Notes: generated by a model from the letters alone, not told the origin. A stretch of 18,375 nucleotides of DNA from CAIKZJ01 sp964626015 (GCA_964626015.1 CAZVCC010000060.1:1-18375), one strand, 5' to 3'. Numbered from the stretch's first letter, positions 1 to 7,519 are shown. Numbers and translations are program-made.

Positions 1-2
1 TC

Positions 3-77
3 GACGTTGCATGGAGGTATGACCTGCAAAAGTTCTCCGACCCGCTGTACATGTTCTCGCTCGGGCTGGATTATTAA
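3..77 (+). CDS. C-terminal end of an outer-membrane beta-barrel-like protein (partial)
   Basis: The open frame runs off the left edge. Its last 24 codons read DVAWRYDLQK then FSDPLYMFSLGLDY and a TAA stop. The alternating hydrophobic pattern of MFSLGLDY and the terminal aromatic residue are what the last strand of a Gram-negative outer-membrane beta-barrel looks like (the Bam recognition signal). A good hairpin terminator follows 36 bases after the stop, which supports a real gene end. The family cannot be named from so few residues. The beta-barrel reading is inference from the C-terminal pattern alone. Confidence 0.55.
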   Translation, partial: DVAWRYDLQKFSDPLYMFSLGLDY

Positions 78-112
78 AACGTTAGTAAATATTTAAGAAA
101 GTTAATCTTTTG

Positions 113-146
113 AAGCTGTTCTGTTTATTTAAGGAACAGCTTTTTT
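113..146 (+). terminator. Rho-independent terminator after the partial + strand gene
   Basis: AAGCTGTTC at 113-121 pairs perfectly with GAACAGCTT at 134-142, with a 12-base loop. The right arm runs into a T stretch ending at 146. The orientation fits termination of the gene ending at 77. Confidence 0.8.
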
Positions 147-221
147 ATATTCCCTATCTTAACGTTTATTTTATGTTTTAATTATAAATTAATCACGTGA
201 AAGTAATCTAATAACTTTTGC

Positions 222-258
222 AAAAAAAAGGGGGGCTGTCATTTCTGTCAGCCCCTTT
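222..258 (-). terminator. Rho-independent terminator of the korA-korB operon
   Basis: GGGGCTG at 232-238 pairs with CAGCCCC at 249-255. Read on the minus strand, the stem is followed by the complement of the A8 run at 222-229, giving a U tract. It lies 22 bases beyond the korB stop and faces the + strand terminator at 113-146, so it insulates two convergent units. Confidence 0.85.
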
Positions 259-280
259 ATTATTTGGTTAAATCTTTAGC

Positions 281-1303
281 TTAATGAATTTCCCAGAATG
301 ATTTTCCTTTGAGCAGTGTGTTAACGTCACCCTCTCCGAATTTCTTCTTAGCCTCAGTAATCTGATTAGTCATATCATCTTCAAACGTAGTGTAATTAAT
401 ATCAAGGAATACGCCCACAGGAAGCGGCATCGCAGGATTATCCGAAAACTGACTGATTATGTATGCAAGCTCTTTCGACTTTTCATTATAAATCAGTGCA
501 TCACTAATGCTGTGTTTGCCGTCATTCAGATCAATAAGCACAGGCGTAAAGCCGTCGAGCTTTATTGCCTTATCCTTCTGCTTGCCGAAAACCATCGGTT
601 TATCATGCTCAAGATAAACAACCCTGTCTTCCCTGTGCTCCTTTAAAGTGAAATTATCGAAAGCTCCGTCATTAAATATAACACAGTTCTGAAGTATTTC
701 AATAAAAGAAGTTCCTTTATGTAGGTGTGCTCTTTGTATAAGCGACTGAAGATGCTTTGAATCAACATCCATTGCTCGTGCGATAAATGTACCCTCTACG
801 CCGATTGCCATAGCAATAGGATTAACTGGATATTCAACATTACCTAAAGGTGTTGACTTTGTAACCTTTCCATGCTCCGAGGTAGGTGAATTCTGTCCTT
901 TTGTCAATCCGTAAATTCTGTTGTTAAAAAGAAGAACATTAATATCAATATTTCTTCTCAATAAATGAACAAAGTGATTACCGCCTATCGAAAGGCAGTC
1001 GCCGTCGCCGGTTGCCATCCAGACAGAAAGCTCAGGACGTGCTGTTTTCACTCCGGATGCTATCGCTGCAGCTCTGCCGTGAATTGTATGAAAACCATAA
1101 GTGTTCATGTAATACGGAAAGCGGCTTGAGCAGCCTATACCCGAGATGAATACAATCTTTTCCTTTTCAACACCGACAAGCTGAGGAAACGACCTCTGTA
1201 CCTGCGCAAGTATCGAGAAATCTCCGCATCCCGGACACCACCGTACATCAATACCCGACGAGAAATCTTTTGCTGTATATTTTACTTCTGCTTTTTCGCT
1301 CAT
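281..1303 (-). CDS. korB: 2-oxoglutarate:ferredoxin oxidoreductase, beta subunit
   Basis: This is the thiamine-diphosphate-binding subunit of a cytoplasmic 2-oxoacid:ferredoxin oxidoreductase, which interconverts 2-oxoglutarate and succinyl-CoA with ferredoxin as electron carrier. The TPP/Mg motif starts at GDGD (residues 99-102) and ends at NN (127-128). Cys23 and Cys26 (WCPGCG), Cys58 (GCSSR) and Cys207 sit where the four [4Fe-4S] ligands of two-subunit enzymes of this family are expected. The length, 340 residues, is normal. The ATG start has GAGGT at 1310-1314 as ribosome site, which overlaps the end of korA. The two genes are 3 bases apart, so translation is probably coupled. No ferredoxin-like delta subunit is encoded beside it. 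Substrate preference (2-oxoglutarate rather than pyruvate) is inferred from similarity to KorB-type proteins and is not proven by a motif. Confidence 0.93.
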   Translation of the reverse strand: MSEKAEVKYTAKDFSSGIDVRWCPGCGDFSILAQVQRSFPQLVGVEKEKIVFISGIGCSSRFPYYMNTYGFHTIHGRAAAIASGVKTARPELSVWMATGDGDCLSIGGNHFVHLLRRNIDINVLLFNNRIYGLTKGQNSPTSEHGKVTKSTPLGNVEYPVNPIAMAIGVEGTFIARAMDVDSKHLQSLIQRAHLHKGTSFIEILQNCVIFNDGAFDNFTLKEHREDRVVYLEHDKPMVFGKQKDKAIKLDGFTPVLIDLNDGKHSISDALIYNEKSKELAYIISQFSDNPAMPLPVGVFLDINYTTFEDDMTNQITEAKKKFGEGDVNTLLKGKSFWEIH

Positions 1304-1306
1304 TTT

Positions 1307-3175
1307 TTACCTCGCACTTCCTTTTAAAATTTCTTCAATCTTCTGCTCTATTTCGTAAGCTTTGAATGGTGTTCCTTTTATCTTATTAAACTGAATCGGT
1401 TCGATAACATAGTTCATTCTCAATATTTTAGAAAGCTGTCCCATGTTTACTTCAGGAACAAGAATCTTTTTGTAGCTCTTAATAACAGCCTCAGTATTCT
1501 TCGGCATTGGGTTTATATATTTAAAATGCGCAAACGCAACTTTGTTACCCTTTGCTACCTGATTCTCAACCGCCGAGGCAACAGCTCCGAATGTACTTCC
1601 CCATGACATTACGAGCAATTCAGCTTCTTTATCTCCTATAACTTCGAGCTCGGGAATATCGTTCGCAATATTCTGAATCTTCTGTTCTCTTGTCTTTACC
1701 ATGAATTCATGATTGTCAGGGTCGTAGCTGATGTTACCGTAAATATGCTGTTTTTCAAGACCGCCTATTCTGTGTTCCATACCCGGAGTTCCCGGTTTTA
1801 CCCATGGTCTGACCAATTTTTCATCTCTGACGTATGGGTGAAAATCCTGCGGGTCTGTCCTGAAATTAGCTTTAAATTCGGGCAGTTCTTCTATTGTTGT
1901 TACTCTCCATGGTTCTGAACCGTTGCCTATATAACCGTCTGTTAAAAGAATAACAGGGGTCATATATTTTATTGCTAATCTTGCAGCTTCCACTGCCATA
2001 TTGAAACAATCAGAAGGTGTTGCCGCTGCAACTACTGCTACAGGACATTCTCCGTTTCTCGAAAACATTGCCTGAAGCAGGTCTGCCTGCTCGGTTTTTG
2101 TCGGTAGTCCTGTTGAAGGTCCACCTCTTTGAACGTTTACGATAACCAAAGGAAGTTCAGCCATTACTGCAAGACCGATTGCTTCAGTCTTTAGCGCCAT
2201 ACCCGGACCGCTCGTTGATGTAGCTCCAAGCTGTCCTGCGAATGATGCACCGATCGCAGTTGCTATACCTGCTATTTCATCTTCTGCTTGAAATGTCTTA
2301 ACACCAAACTGCCTCATTCCCGATAAGTAATGAAGAATTTCAGATGCGGGAGTTATCGGATAACTTCCGAGGAATAATTCCAGTCCAGCTCTTTTTGCAG
2401 CAGCGACCAGTCCCAATGCAACTGCTTCATTCCCGTTTAGATTTCTGTAAGTACCTTTTCTAAGATGTGCTGGTTTTACTTCGTATCTTGTATTGAATAT
2501 TTCTGTAGTTTCACCAAAATACATACCTGCTTTTAGTACTCTTGTGTTCGCTTCAATTAATTCCGGATTTTTTTTGAATTTTTCTGAAATCCAGTTTAAT
2601 GTTAATTCAGGTGATTTGCTGTATAACCAGTAAACGACCCCAAGCGCAAAGAAATTCTTGCACTTTGATGCTGTTTTTAATGGTAAGTTTAATTCTTTTA
2701 GAGTTTCTAATGTTGATTTTGTTATTGGTATAGGATATACACTATATCCCGAAAGCGAACCGTCTTCAAGCGGATTTTCTTTGTAGCTTGCAAGTTCAAG
2801 ATTCTTTCTGTCAAAAGTATCGGAGTTTACAATAATTACTCCATGCTTTTTTACGTCTTTCAGATTTACCTTTAACGCCGCGGGATTCATAGCTACTAAT
2901 ACGTCTATTTGGTCTCCCGGTGTGTAAATATCATGACTCGAAAAATGTATCGTGTATCCGCTGACACCATAAAGGCTTCCGGCTGGTGCACGGATTTCTG
3001 CCGGATAATCGGGCAATGTACCTAAATCATTACCGTATGATGCGATTGTATCGGAAAACTGCGCTCCTGTCAACTGCATCCCGTCTCCAGAATCACCCGC
3101 AAACCTTACTGTTACGTCTTCTACTGTTACAACATCAGGTTTCGAATGTTCGGGTTGTGTTTTTTCTTCTGTCAA
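1307..3175 (-). CDS. korA: 2-oxoglutarate:ferredoxin oxidoreductase, fused gamma-alpha subunit
   Basis: This is the large subunit that pairs with KorB. Residues about 20-220 form the gamma domain, starting with RFAGDSGDGM at 24-33. The alpha (pyrimidine-binding) domain follows from about 245, with the family signature YPITP at 272-276. The gamma-alpha fusion and 622-residue length are typical of two-subunit enzymes. The start codon is TTG: no ATG lies in frame before Met33, inside the gamma domain, and AAAGGA at 3185-3190 is correctly spaced (9 bases). A promoter candidate lies directly upstream. It is first in a two-gene operon with korB. In anaerobic or reductive-TCA-type metabolism the enzyme can run towards carboxylation, but direction cannot be read from sequence. 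Confidence 0.93.
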   Translation of the reverse strand: MTEEKTQPEHSKPDVVTVEDVTVRFAGDSGDGMQLTGAQFSDTIASYGNDLGTLPDYPAEIRAPAGSLYGVSGYTIHFSSHDIYTPGDQIDVLVAMNPAALKVNLKDVKKHGVIIVNSDTFDRKNLELASYKENPLEDGSLSGYSVYPIPITKSTLETLKELNLPLKTASKCKNFFALGVVYWLYSKSPELTLNWISEKFKKNPELIEANTRVLKAGMYFGETTEIFNTRYEVKPAHLRKGTYRNLNGNEAVALGLVAAAKRAGLELFLGSYPITPASEILHYLSGMRQFGVKTFQAEDEIAGIATAIGASFAGQLGATSTSGPGMALKTEAIGLAVMAELPLVIVNVQRGGPSTGLPTKTEQADLLQAMFSRNGECPVAVVAAATPSDCFNMAVEAARLAIKYMTPVILLTDGYIGNGSEPWRVTTIEELPEFKANFRTDPQDFHPYVRDEKLVRPWVKPGTPGMEHRIGGLEKQHIYGNISYDPDNHEFMVKTREQKIQNIANDIPELEVIGDKEAELLVMSWGSTFGAVASAVENQVAKGNKVAFAHFKYINPMPKNTEAVIKSYKKILVPEVNMGQLSKILRMNYVIEPIQFNKIKGTPFKAYEIEQKIEEILKGSAR

Positions 3176-3184
3176 AAGTCTGTG

Positions 3185-3190
3185 TCCTTT
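3185..3190 (-). promoter_or_regulatory. Ribosome binding site fixing the TTG start of korA
   Basis: AAAGGA on the minus strand lies 9 bases before the TTG at 3173-3175. It supports TTG initiation, because the next in-frame ATG (Met33) would delete the conserved gamma-domain N terminus. Confidence 0.65.
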
Positions 3191-3198
3191 TATAATTA

Positions 3199-3226
3199 AT
3201 TATATATGGGAAAATTAAAAATACAA
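3199..3226 (-). promoter_or_regulatory. Candidate promoter of korA-korB
   Basis: On the minus strand TTGTAT (3221-3226) and a perfect TATAAT (3199-3204) are separated by 16 bases. Transcription would start near 3192, giving a leader of about 17 bases with the ribosome site at its very 5' end. The stretch is AT-rich, so a chance match is possible. Confidence 0.4.
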
Positions 3227-3250
3227 TTATTGTGAGGGTTTTTCAAGGTA

Positions 3251-3286
3251 AAATAAAAAATCCATTCCCTTTTGAGAAATGGATTC
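3251..3286 (-). terminator. Rho-independent terminator after rplI
   Basis: AATCCATT at 3259-3266 pairs with AATGGATT at 3278-3285. On the minus strand the stem runs into TTTTTATTTT. It sits about 25 bases past the rplI stop and separates the ribosomal operon from korA. Confidence 0.8.
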
Positions 3287-3311
3287 ATATAATTTCTTGA
3301 AATTCTTCTTC

Positions 3312-3794
3312 TTACGCCGGCATTTCTTCTGTATTCTCTTCCGTAGCGGGCTCCTCGCTTATTACTGAAACTTTGAGCTTCGCTATAACGTCGGTGTACA
3401 GTTTTATATCAACCGTATAATCGCCGAGTGATTTAATATGCTCGGGCATTACAATCTTTCGCTTGTCTATGTTGTAACCTTTTTCGGATAGTGCATCATG
3501 CACCATCGCCGGAGATACTGAACCGTATATTTTGCCCTCTTCAGCTGTCTTTACTGTTATAGTAACAGAATCTGATTCTATCCTTGAGGCGATTATCTTT
3601 GCATCGTTTGTCTCCCGTAGAATCTTTCTTCCCTGCTGCCTTCTGTCTTCTTCGAATGATTTTAAACTTGAGGGAGTTGCCAGAGTAGCTATTCCTTTCG
3701 GTATTAAATAATTTCTTGCATAGCCGTCTTTAACGTCTTTTACTTCACCGGCTGTTCCGAGTAAATCGAAATCCTTTTTTAATAATACTTTCAT
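3312..3794 (-). CDS. rplI: 50S ribosomal protein L9
   Basis: L9 binds 23S rRNA near the L1 stalk. The N-terminal domain opens with MKVLLKKDFDLLG, and the signature glycine-rich, basic segment GYARNYLIPKGIA is at residues 24-36. A charged connecting helix (about 40-70) leads to the C-terminal domain (about 75-148). The last 12 or so residues are an acidic, Glu/Thr-rich tail. The length of 160 is slightly above the usual 150. It is last in rpsF-ssb-rplI. No strong Shine-Dalgarno site precedes the ATG. A GC-rich hairpin in the ssb-rplI gap may tune its expression. Confidence 0.95.
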   Translation of the reverse strand: MKVLLKKDFDLLGTAGEVKDVKDGYARNYLIPKGIATLATPSSLKSFEEDRRQQGRKILRETNDAKIIASRIESDSVTITVKTAEEGKIYGSVSPAMVHDALSEKGYNIDKRKIVMPEHIKSLGDYTVDIKLYTDVIAKLKVSVISEEPATEENTEEMPA

Positions 3795-3810
3795 GATATT
3801 TTACTATAAA

Positions 3811-3830
3811 CGGGCGGCTTTAACCGCCCG
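3811..3830 (-). promoter_or_regulatory. Perfect GC-rich hairpin between ssb and rplI
   Basis: CGGGCGG (3811-3817) and CCGCCCG (3824-3830) pair over seven G-C pairs with the 6-base loop CTTTAA. It stands out from very AT-rich surroundings. On the minus strand it is followed only by TTTATAGTAAAA, a weak U tract, so partial attenuation, mRNA processing or translational control of rplI are all possible. It occupies the gap where rpsR lies in many rpsF-ssb-rpsR-rplI operons. Confidence 0.6.
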
Positions 3831-3860
3831 AGTTAATTTATTTTTATAAAGTTAAACTAA

Positions 3861-4301
3861 TTATTTTATTAAATCTGAATCTTCAGGTGAAAGTAATGAA
3901 TCAAAACTTTCATCCGTAAAGGTTGAAGGCTCGTCCCTCTCTCCATCACCGGCACCGCGTTTGTTCAGGAATTGAATTCTTCTTGCTTTTATTTCAACTA
4001 TCGTCCTGTTTGAACCGTCCTCAGTCTTGAAAGTCCTGCTCTGTAACTCGCCGTCAACCAAGACTGCATTTCCTTTTTTCAGTTTATCTCTGCAGCTTTC
4101 AGCAAGTCTGTTCCATGCAACAATTCCTACATAACACACATCTTCTTTCCAGTCTTCGTTCTTGTCCCTGAACCTTCTATTGCTCGCAATCGAAAAATTA
4201 ACAACCGGCGTTCCGTTGGTTGTCTGTCTAAAAATTGGGTCCTTTGTAAGGTTACCTGCAATTACTACACTGTTTAATTCGGGCATCTTAAATTCAGCCA
4301 T
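3861..4301 (-). CDS. ssb: Single-stranded DNA-binding protein
   Basis: This is a cytoplasmic SSB that coats single-stranded DNA during replication, recombination and repair. The OB fold covers about residues 8-112, with NSVVIAGNLTKDP near the start, AWNRLAESC in the middle and GELQSRTF towards the end. A short, polar C-terminal tail of about 30 residues follows. The tail is acidic but ends SPEDSDLIK rather than the usual acidic tip ending in Pro-Phe that recruits partner proteins. The ATG has a strong GGAGG at 4308-4312, six bases upstream. It sits between rpsF and rplI, a common arrangement for the primary ssb gene, so it is probably the housekeeping copy. Confidence 0.93.
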   Translation of the reverse strand: MAEFKMPELNSVVIAGNLTKDPIFRQTTNGTPVVNFSIASNRRFRDKNEDWKEDVCYVGIVAWNRLAESCRDKLKKGNAVLVDGELQSRTFKTEDGSNRTIVEIKARRIQFLNKRGAGDGERDEPSTFTDESFDSLLSPEDSDLIK

Positions 4302-4338
4302 AATGTACCTCCGGATAAATGTTTAATTTAATAATCTC

Positions 4339-4794
4339 TTATTCCTGTGCGGTTACTTCGCCCTCTTCAGGGGTTTCAGCAATCAATTCTTCTACTTTTT
4401 CCTGTGATGCTTTTTCTTCCGCTGCTTTCTGAGCTTCAAATGCTGCTAAAGTTGCGGCTTTCTTTACGAAATATTCGTTCTTTTCCTTTAAATCCTTCTT
4501 GCTCATGTAAACAGATAGATGTCTTAATATATTCTCGTCTATCCTGAATGTCTTCTCAAGTTTCCCTACTACGTCCGCAGGTGCTAATACTTCAAAACAT
4601 ATATAGTATCCATTAACCTTTTTCCTTATAGGGTATGCAAGTCTTTTTCTGCCCATTCTTTCTATGTTGATAATCTCGGTACCGTTCTTAATGAGGAACT
4701 TCTCGTATTTTGATATAATCTCTTCTACTGTCGGATCTTCAAAGTTTCCGTCAACTATTATATAGATTTCGTAATTTCTCTTAGCCTTATCCAT
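4339..4794 (-). CDS. rpsF: 30S ribosomal protein S6
   Basis: S6 binds 16S rRNA in the 30S platform together with S18. The ferredoxin-like fold spans about residues 6-98: it begins NYEIYIIVDG, carries the conserved GRKRLAYPI at 48-56 and then NGYYICFEV. Residues about 100-151 form a charged, Glu/Lys/Ala-rich extension that core S6 proteins of about 95-100 residues lack. S6 tails vary widely between lineages. It is first in the rpsF-ssb-rplI operon, with a candidate promoter about 30 bases upstream. The usual partner gene rpsR is not present in the window. Confidence 0.95.
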   Translation of the reverse strand: MDKAKRNYEIYIIVDGNFEDPTVEEIISKYEKFLIKNGTEIINIERMGRKRLAYPIRKKVNGYYICFEVLAPADVVGKLEKTFRIDENILRHLSVYMSKKDLKEKNEYFVKKAATLAAFEAQKAAEEKASQEKVEELIAETPEEGEVTAQE

Positions 4795-4825
4795 TTAAAG
4801 TTTAAATTATTAAAATATTAAACAA

Positions 4826-4856
4826 CAAATTTATCATTATTTACACTAAAAATCAA
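4826..4856 (-). promoter_or_regulatory. Candidate promoter of the rpsF-ssb-rplI operon
   Basis: On the minus strand TTGATT (4851-4856) and TAAATTTG (4826-4833) are spaced 17 bases apart. TAAATTTG matches the TAnnTTTG -7 element of Bacteroidota-type promoters, with a TTG 20 bases upstream. The predicted leader to the rpsF ATG is about 25 bases, with no room for an S6:S18-type autoregulatory RNA. Confidence 0.45.
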
Positions 4857-4932
4857 GTGATTAATGGTGTTAACAGGTTCATTTATGCGGTTTAAACCAT
4901 TTTTTATATTCAAAAAGTAATCTGTTCTTAAA

Positions 4933-4962
4933 AGAAAAAGAGGATTAAAATCCTCTTTTTCT
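4933..4962 (-). terminator. Strong terminator downstream of tRNA-Leu (works in either direction)
   Basis: A 13-base-pair perfect stem, AGAAAAAGAGGAT (4933-4945) with ATCCTCTTTTTCT (4950-4962), has a 4-base loop. The U-rich 3' arm gives a terminator on both strands. It lies 31 bases beyond the tRNA 3' end and upstream of the rpsF promoter, so it probably ends the tRNA transcript. Confidence 0.8.
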
Positions 4963-4992
4963 GCAAATTCTCAGCTTTATTACTTTATTCTG

Positions 4993-5075
4993 TGCGGAAG
5001 GGGGGACTTGAACCCCCACGCCTACGCGGCGCCACCCCCTCAAGATGGTGTGTCTACCAGTTCCACCACTTCCGC
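4993..5075 (-). tRNA. tRNA-Leu, anticodon GAG
   Basis: On the minus strand the acceptor arms GCGGAAG and CTTCCGC pair fully, with discriminator A. The anticodon arm is CCATC-TTGAGGG-GGTGG, giving anticodon GAG (reads CUU and CUC). A long variable arm, CGCC..GGCG, marks a class II tRNA. The T arm is GGGGG-TTCAAGT-CCCCC. The 3' CCA is not encoded: the discriminator is followed by CAG. The overall sequence runs parallel to known bacterial tRNA-Leu(GAG). Confidence 0.95.
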
Positions 5076-5132
5076 TGATAGTAAGAATTGTAAATATAAC
5101 CAATATCAGAATTTATTTCAATTTATTTCATG

Positions 5133-5164
5133 TTCTGTTTAATAAAAATATTGATATATATTTG
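5133..5164 (+). promoter_or_regulatory. Candidate Bacteroidota-type promoter of the metallophosphoesterase
   Basis: TATATTTG at 5157-5164 matches TAnnTTTG, and TTCTG at 5133-5137 lies 19 bases upstream at the -33 position. Transcription would begin near 5171. That places the GTG at 5164 outside the mRNA and favours the ATG at 5200. Confidence 0.35.
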
Positions 5165-5199
5165 TGAACGTATCACTGGTTTTTTGCGTTATTATTTCC

Positions 5200-6357
5200 A
5201 TGAAAACTTCTGATTTTATTATATTTATCTCAACTGTACTTACTATTTACGGTATAGGAAATGTTTACGTGTTTTACCACGGGCTTCAGGCTCTTAACGG
5301 TTATCAATGGATTAAGCCCTATTACATAATTGTTTTTATATTTCTAGCGTTCTCATACATTGCAGCAAGATTACTCCAGTCTTACAATTTCAACGGTATA
5401 AGCAATGCCCTGCTTCTTATCGGTTCATTCTGGCTCGCAGCACTTCTGTATTTTTTTCTGATTACAGTTATGTTTGATTTATTAAGAGTTGTAAATCATT
5501 TCATAACAATTTTTCCTGCTTTCGTTAATTTTAACTATGAGAAAACAAAGTTAGCAGTTTTTATTTTATCTTTAACCTCAGTATCTGCGTTGTTAACATA
5601 CGGATATTATAATGCAAAAAATCCTGTAGTTAATAATATTGAGCTTAACATATCAAAAGAAAATTCTAAAGAGCTTGTACTGAATGCTGTCGTAGTTTCG
5701 GATATACACCTCGGTCCTCTTTCATCGGGCAAGTGGTTCGATGATATTGTTGAAAGAATTAATTCATTGAATCCCGATATAATTCTTCTTGTGGGTGATG
5801 TTATTGATGAAGATATTAAACCTGTGCTTGAAAAAAATCTCGGCGACCATTTGCTTAATCTTAAATCTAAATACGGAGTTTTTGCTGTAACAGGAAATCA
5901 CGAATACATTGGCGGTATTGAACCCGCTGTGAAGTATCTTACTGATCACAACATTACTGTCTTGAGTGATACAGCTGTTCTTGTTAACAATCAGTTCTAT
6001 CTGGCAGGAAGAGAAGACAAGGATATCGAAAGATTCACCGGCAGAAAAAGAAAATCGATTGAACAGATAATGGAAGAAGTTGATAATAAATTTCCGGTCG
6101 TATTGTTAAACCATCAGCCTGCACAGCTTGATGAGCTCACTTCTAAGGGTATAGACCTTTCAATTTCAGGACATACACATCACGGACAGTTTTTTCCTAA
6201 CAACCTTGTAACAAATCTAATTTATGAAGTTAGCACGGGACTTGTTAATAAATATGGAACATGGATTTATGTATCTACGGGTCTCGGTACGTGGGGACCG
6301 CCGGTGCGTATCGGTAACAAACCCGAAATAGTTAATTTTATTATCAATAATAAATAG
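5200..6357 (+). CDS. Membrane-anchored calcineurin-like metallophosphoesterase
   Basis: Four hydrophobic segments (about residues 6-26, 41-59, 69-95 and 117-137) anchor a C-terminal phosphoesterase domain. All metal-binding motifs of the superfamily are present in order: DIH at 168-170, GDVID from 199, GNHE at 232-235, NHQP, and GHTHHGQ at 324-330. The layout resembles YkuE/YaeI-type enzymes, some of which act on membrane-lipid phosphates such as lipid A precursors; the substrate here is unknown. I chose the ATG at 5200 (385 aa). An in-frame GTG at 5164 would add 12 residues, but it overlaps the candidate promoter. The gene converges on the histidine kinase with only 9 bases between stops and no obvious terminator. 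Confidence 0.85.
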   Translation: MKTSDFIIFISTVLTIYGIGNVYVFYHGLQALNGYQWIKPYYIIVFIFLAFSYIAARLLQSYNFNGISNALLLIGSFWLAALLYFFLITVMFDLLRVVNHFITIFPAFVNFNYEKTKLAVFILSLTSVSALLTYGYYNAKNPVVNNIELNISKENSKELVLNAVVVSDIHLGPLSSGKWFDDIVERINSLNPDIILLVGDVIDEDIKPVLEKNLGDHLLNLKSKYGVFAVTGNHEYIGGIEPAVKYLTDHNITVLSDTAVLVNNQFYLAGREDKDIERFTGRKRKSIEQIMEEVDNKFPVVLLNHQPAQLDELTSKGIDLSISGHTHHGQFFPNNLVTNLIYEVSTGLVNKYGTWIYVSTGLGTWGPPVRIGNKPEIVNFIINNK

Positions 6358-6366
6358 GATTACAGA

Positions 6367-7500
6367 CTAACTCAGACTTACAACGAACTCTGTTCCTTTA
6401 TTTATTTCGCTTTTAACAGAAATCTTGCCGTGGTGCATTTCAACAAATTCTTTGCACAGCAGAAGACCCAATCCCGTACTAAGCTCACCCGCTGTTCCGG
6501 TCCTTCTCGTCATTTTATCTACATGGAATAATTCATTAATCATTTCCTCACTCATTCCAATACCCGTATCTTTTACTGAGATATCAATACTATCTTTAGT
6601 TTTTTTTGCAGATAGAATTACGCTTCCACCTTTTCTGGTAAATTTAAGTGCATTCGATATAAGATTTCGCAAGATTGATGCAAGCTTTTGCCTATCAGCC
6701 GTAATAAAAATATCATCAGAGATTTCATTTCTTAATTCAATACCTTTTTCTTTCAAAGTATCTTTACAAATGTTTGTTATTGAAAAAATGATTTCATTCA
6801 GATTTAAGTATTCAGGATTCAATTCAGAAAGTCCTCTTTTCGCCATCGACCATTCCAGTAAATTTGTCAACAATCCGAATAACTTATGTGCACTGTTATT
6901 CATATCATTTACAATCACTTCTATCTCATTTAAGGGCAAATTCCAAAGGTCTTTTTTAAGTATATCCGTAAATCCAAGAAAACCCGTAAAAGGATTGCGG
7001 AGGTCATGAGCTATGATTGAGAAAAATTTATCTTTTTCTGAATTTGTTTTCCTAAGGAGTTCATTACTGTTCTGTAAATCTATCTCGGCTTGCTTTTGTT
7101 TGCTTACGTCCTGAAATGACCAGACCCTGCCAATTACCTCTGATTCTATGTATATTGGTTTCGAATATCTCTCAAATATTCGTCCGTCTTTAAAATATAT
7201 CAGGTCAATACTTTCGGATTCAGGTTTTGAATACAGTTCCAAAACTTTGGCTTTAAACTCTTCAGGGTCTGCCATCTGCGAAAGTACTGTGTCCAATAAT
7301 TTCCTGTTTTCTGCGAGTTCAGGGATATCATAAGGAATATTCCACATCTCGGCAAATTTCCTGTTAAACTTTATAAATTCTCCGTCCTTATTAACCACGA
7401 GAAGACCATTGTATATGGATTCAAATACGGCATCAGCTAATGCTAAAGAATTTTGTATATCCGTTTTTGAATTATTGTTATTCAGCTCAAATCCATTCAA
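6367..7500 (-). CDS. Soluble PAS-domain sensor histidine kinase
   Basis: A cytoplasmic sensor kinase without membrane segments. The PAS domain spans about residues 22-135 and ends in the typical VWSFQDVSKQKQAE linker. The dimerisation domain has the phospho-accepting His165 in IIAHDLRNPF. The ATPase domain has the N box RNLISNA (278-284), G1 DTGIGM (311-316) and G2 TGLGL (342-346). It therefore looks catalytically complete and senses an intracellular signal through PAS. The start is TTG: an in-frame TAA lies two codons upstream, AAAGGGG sits 8 bases before it, and no in-frame ATG precedes Met52 inside the PAS domain. No response regulator is nearby, so it is an orphan kinase here. The upstream region is unusually palindromic. 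Confidence 0.92.
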   Translation of the reverse strand: MNGFELNNNNSKTDIQNSLALADAVFESIYNGLLVVNKDGEFIKFNRKFAEMWNIPYDIPELAENRKLLDTVLSQMADPEEFKAKVLELYSKPESESIDLIYFKDGRIFERYSKPIYIESEVIGRVWSFQDVSKQKQAEIDLQNSNELLRKTNSEKDKFFSIIAHDLRNPFTGFLGFTDILKKDLWNLPLNEIEVIVNDMNNSAHKLFGLLTNLLEWSMAKRGLSELNPEYLNLNEIIFSITNICKDTLKEKGIELRNEISDDIFITADRQKLASILRNLISNALKFTRKGGSVILSAKKTKDSIDISVKDTGIGMSEEMINELFHVDKMTRRTGTAGELSTGLGLLLCKEFVEMHHGKISVKSEINKGTEFVVSLS

Positions 7501-7508
7501 TTCTTAAT

Positions 7509-7515
7509 CCCCTTT
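7509..7515 (-). promoter_or_regulatory. Ribosome binding site fixing the TTG start of the histidine kinase
   Basis: AAAGGGG on the minus strand lies 8 bases before the TTG at 7498-7500. An in-frame TAA at 7504-7506 rules out any upstream start. Confidence 0.65.
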
Positions 7516-7519
7516 TTTC

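Noticed and set aside
4857..4932. An S6:S18-binding autoregulatory leader upstream of rpsF
   Set aside because: GGTTTAAACC and a CCG occur there, but the predicted transcription start lies downstream and I could not fold the known motif.
6425..7009. A 194-codon plus-strand open frame inside the histidine kinase
   Set aside because: It is fully antisense to a kinase with all catalytic motifs in order, and is Ser/Ile/Phe-rich as expected for the reverse frame.
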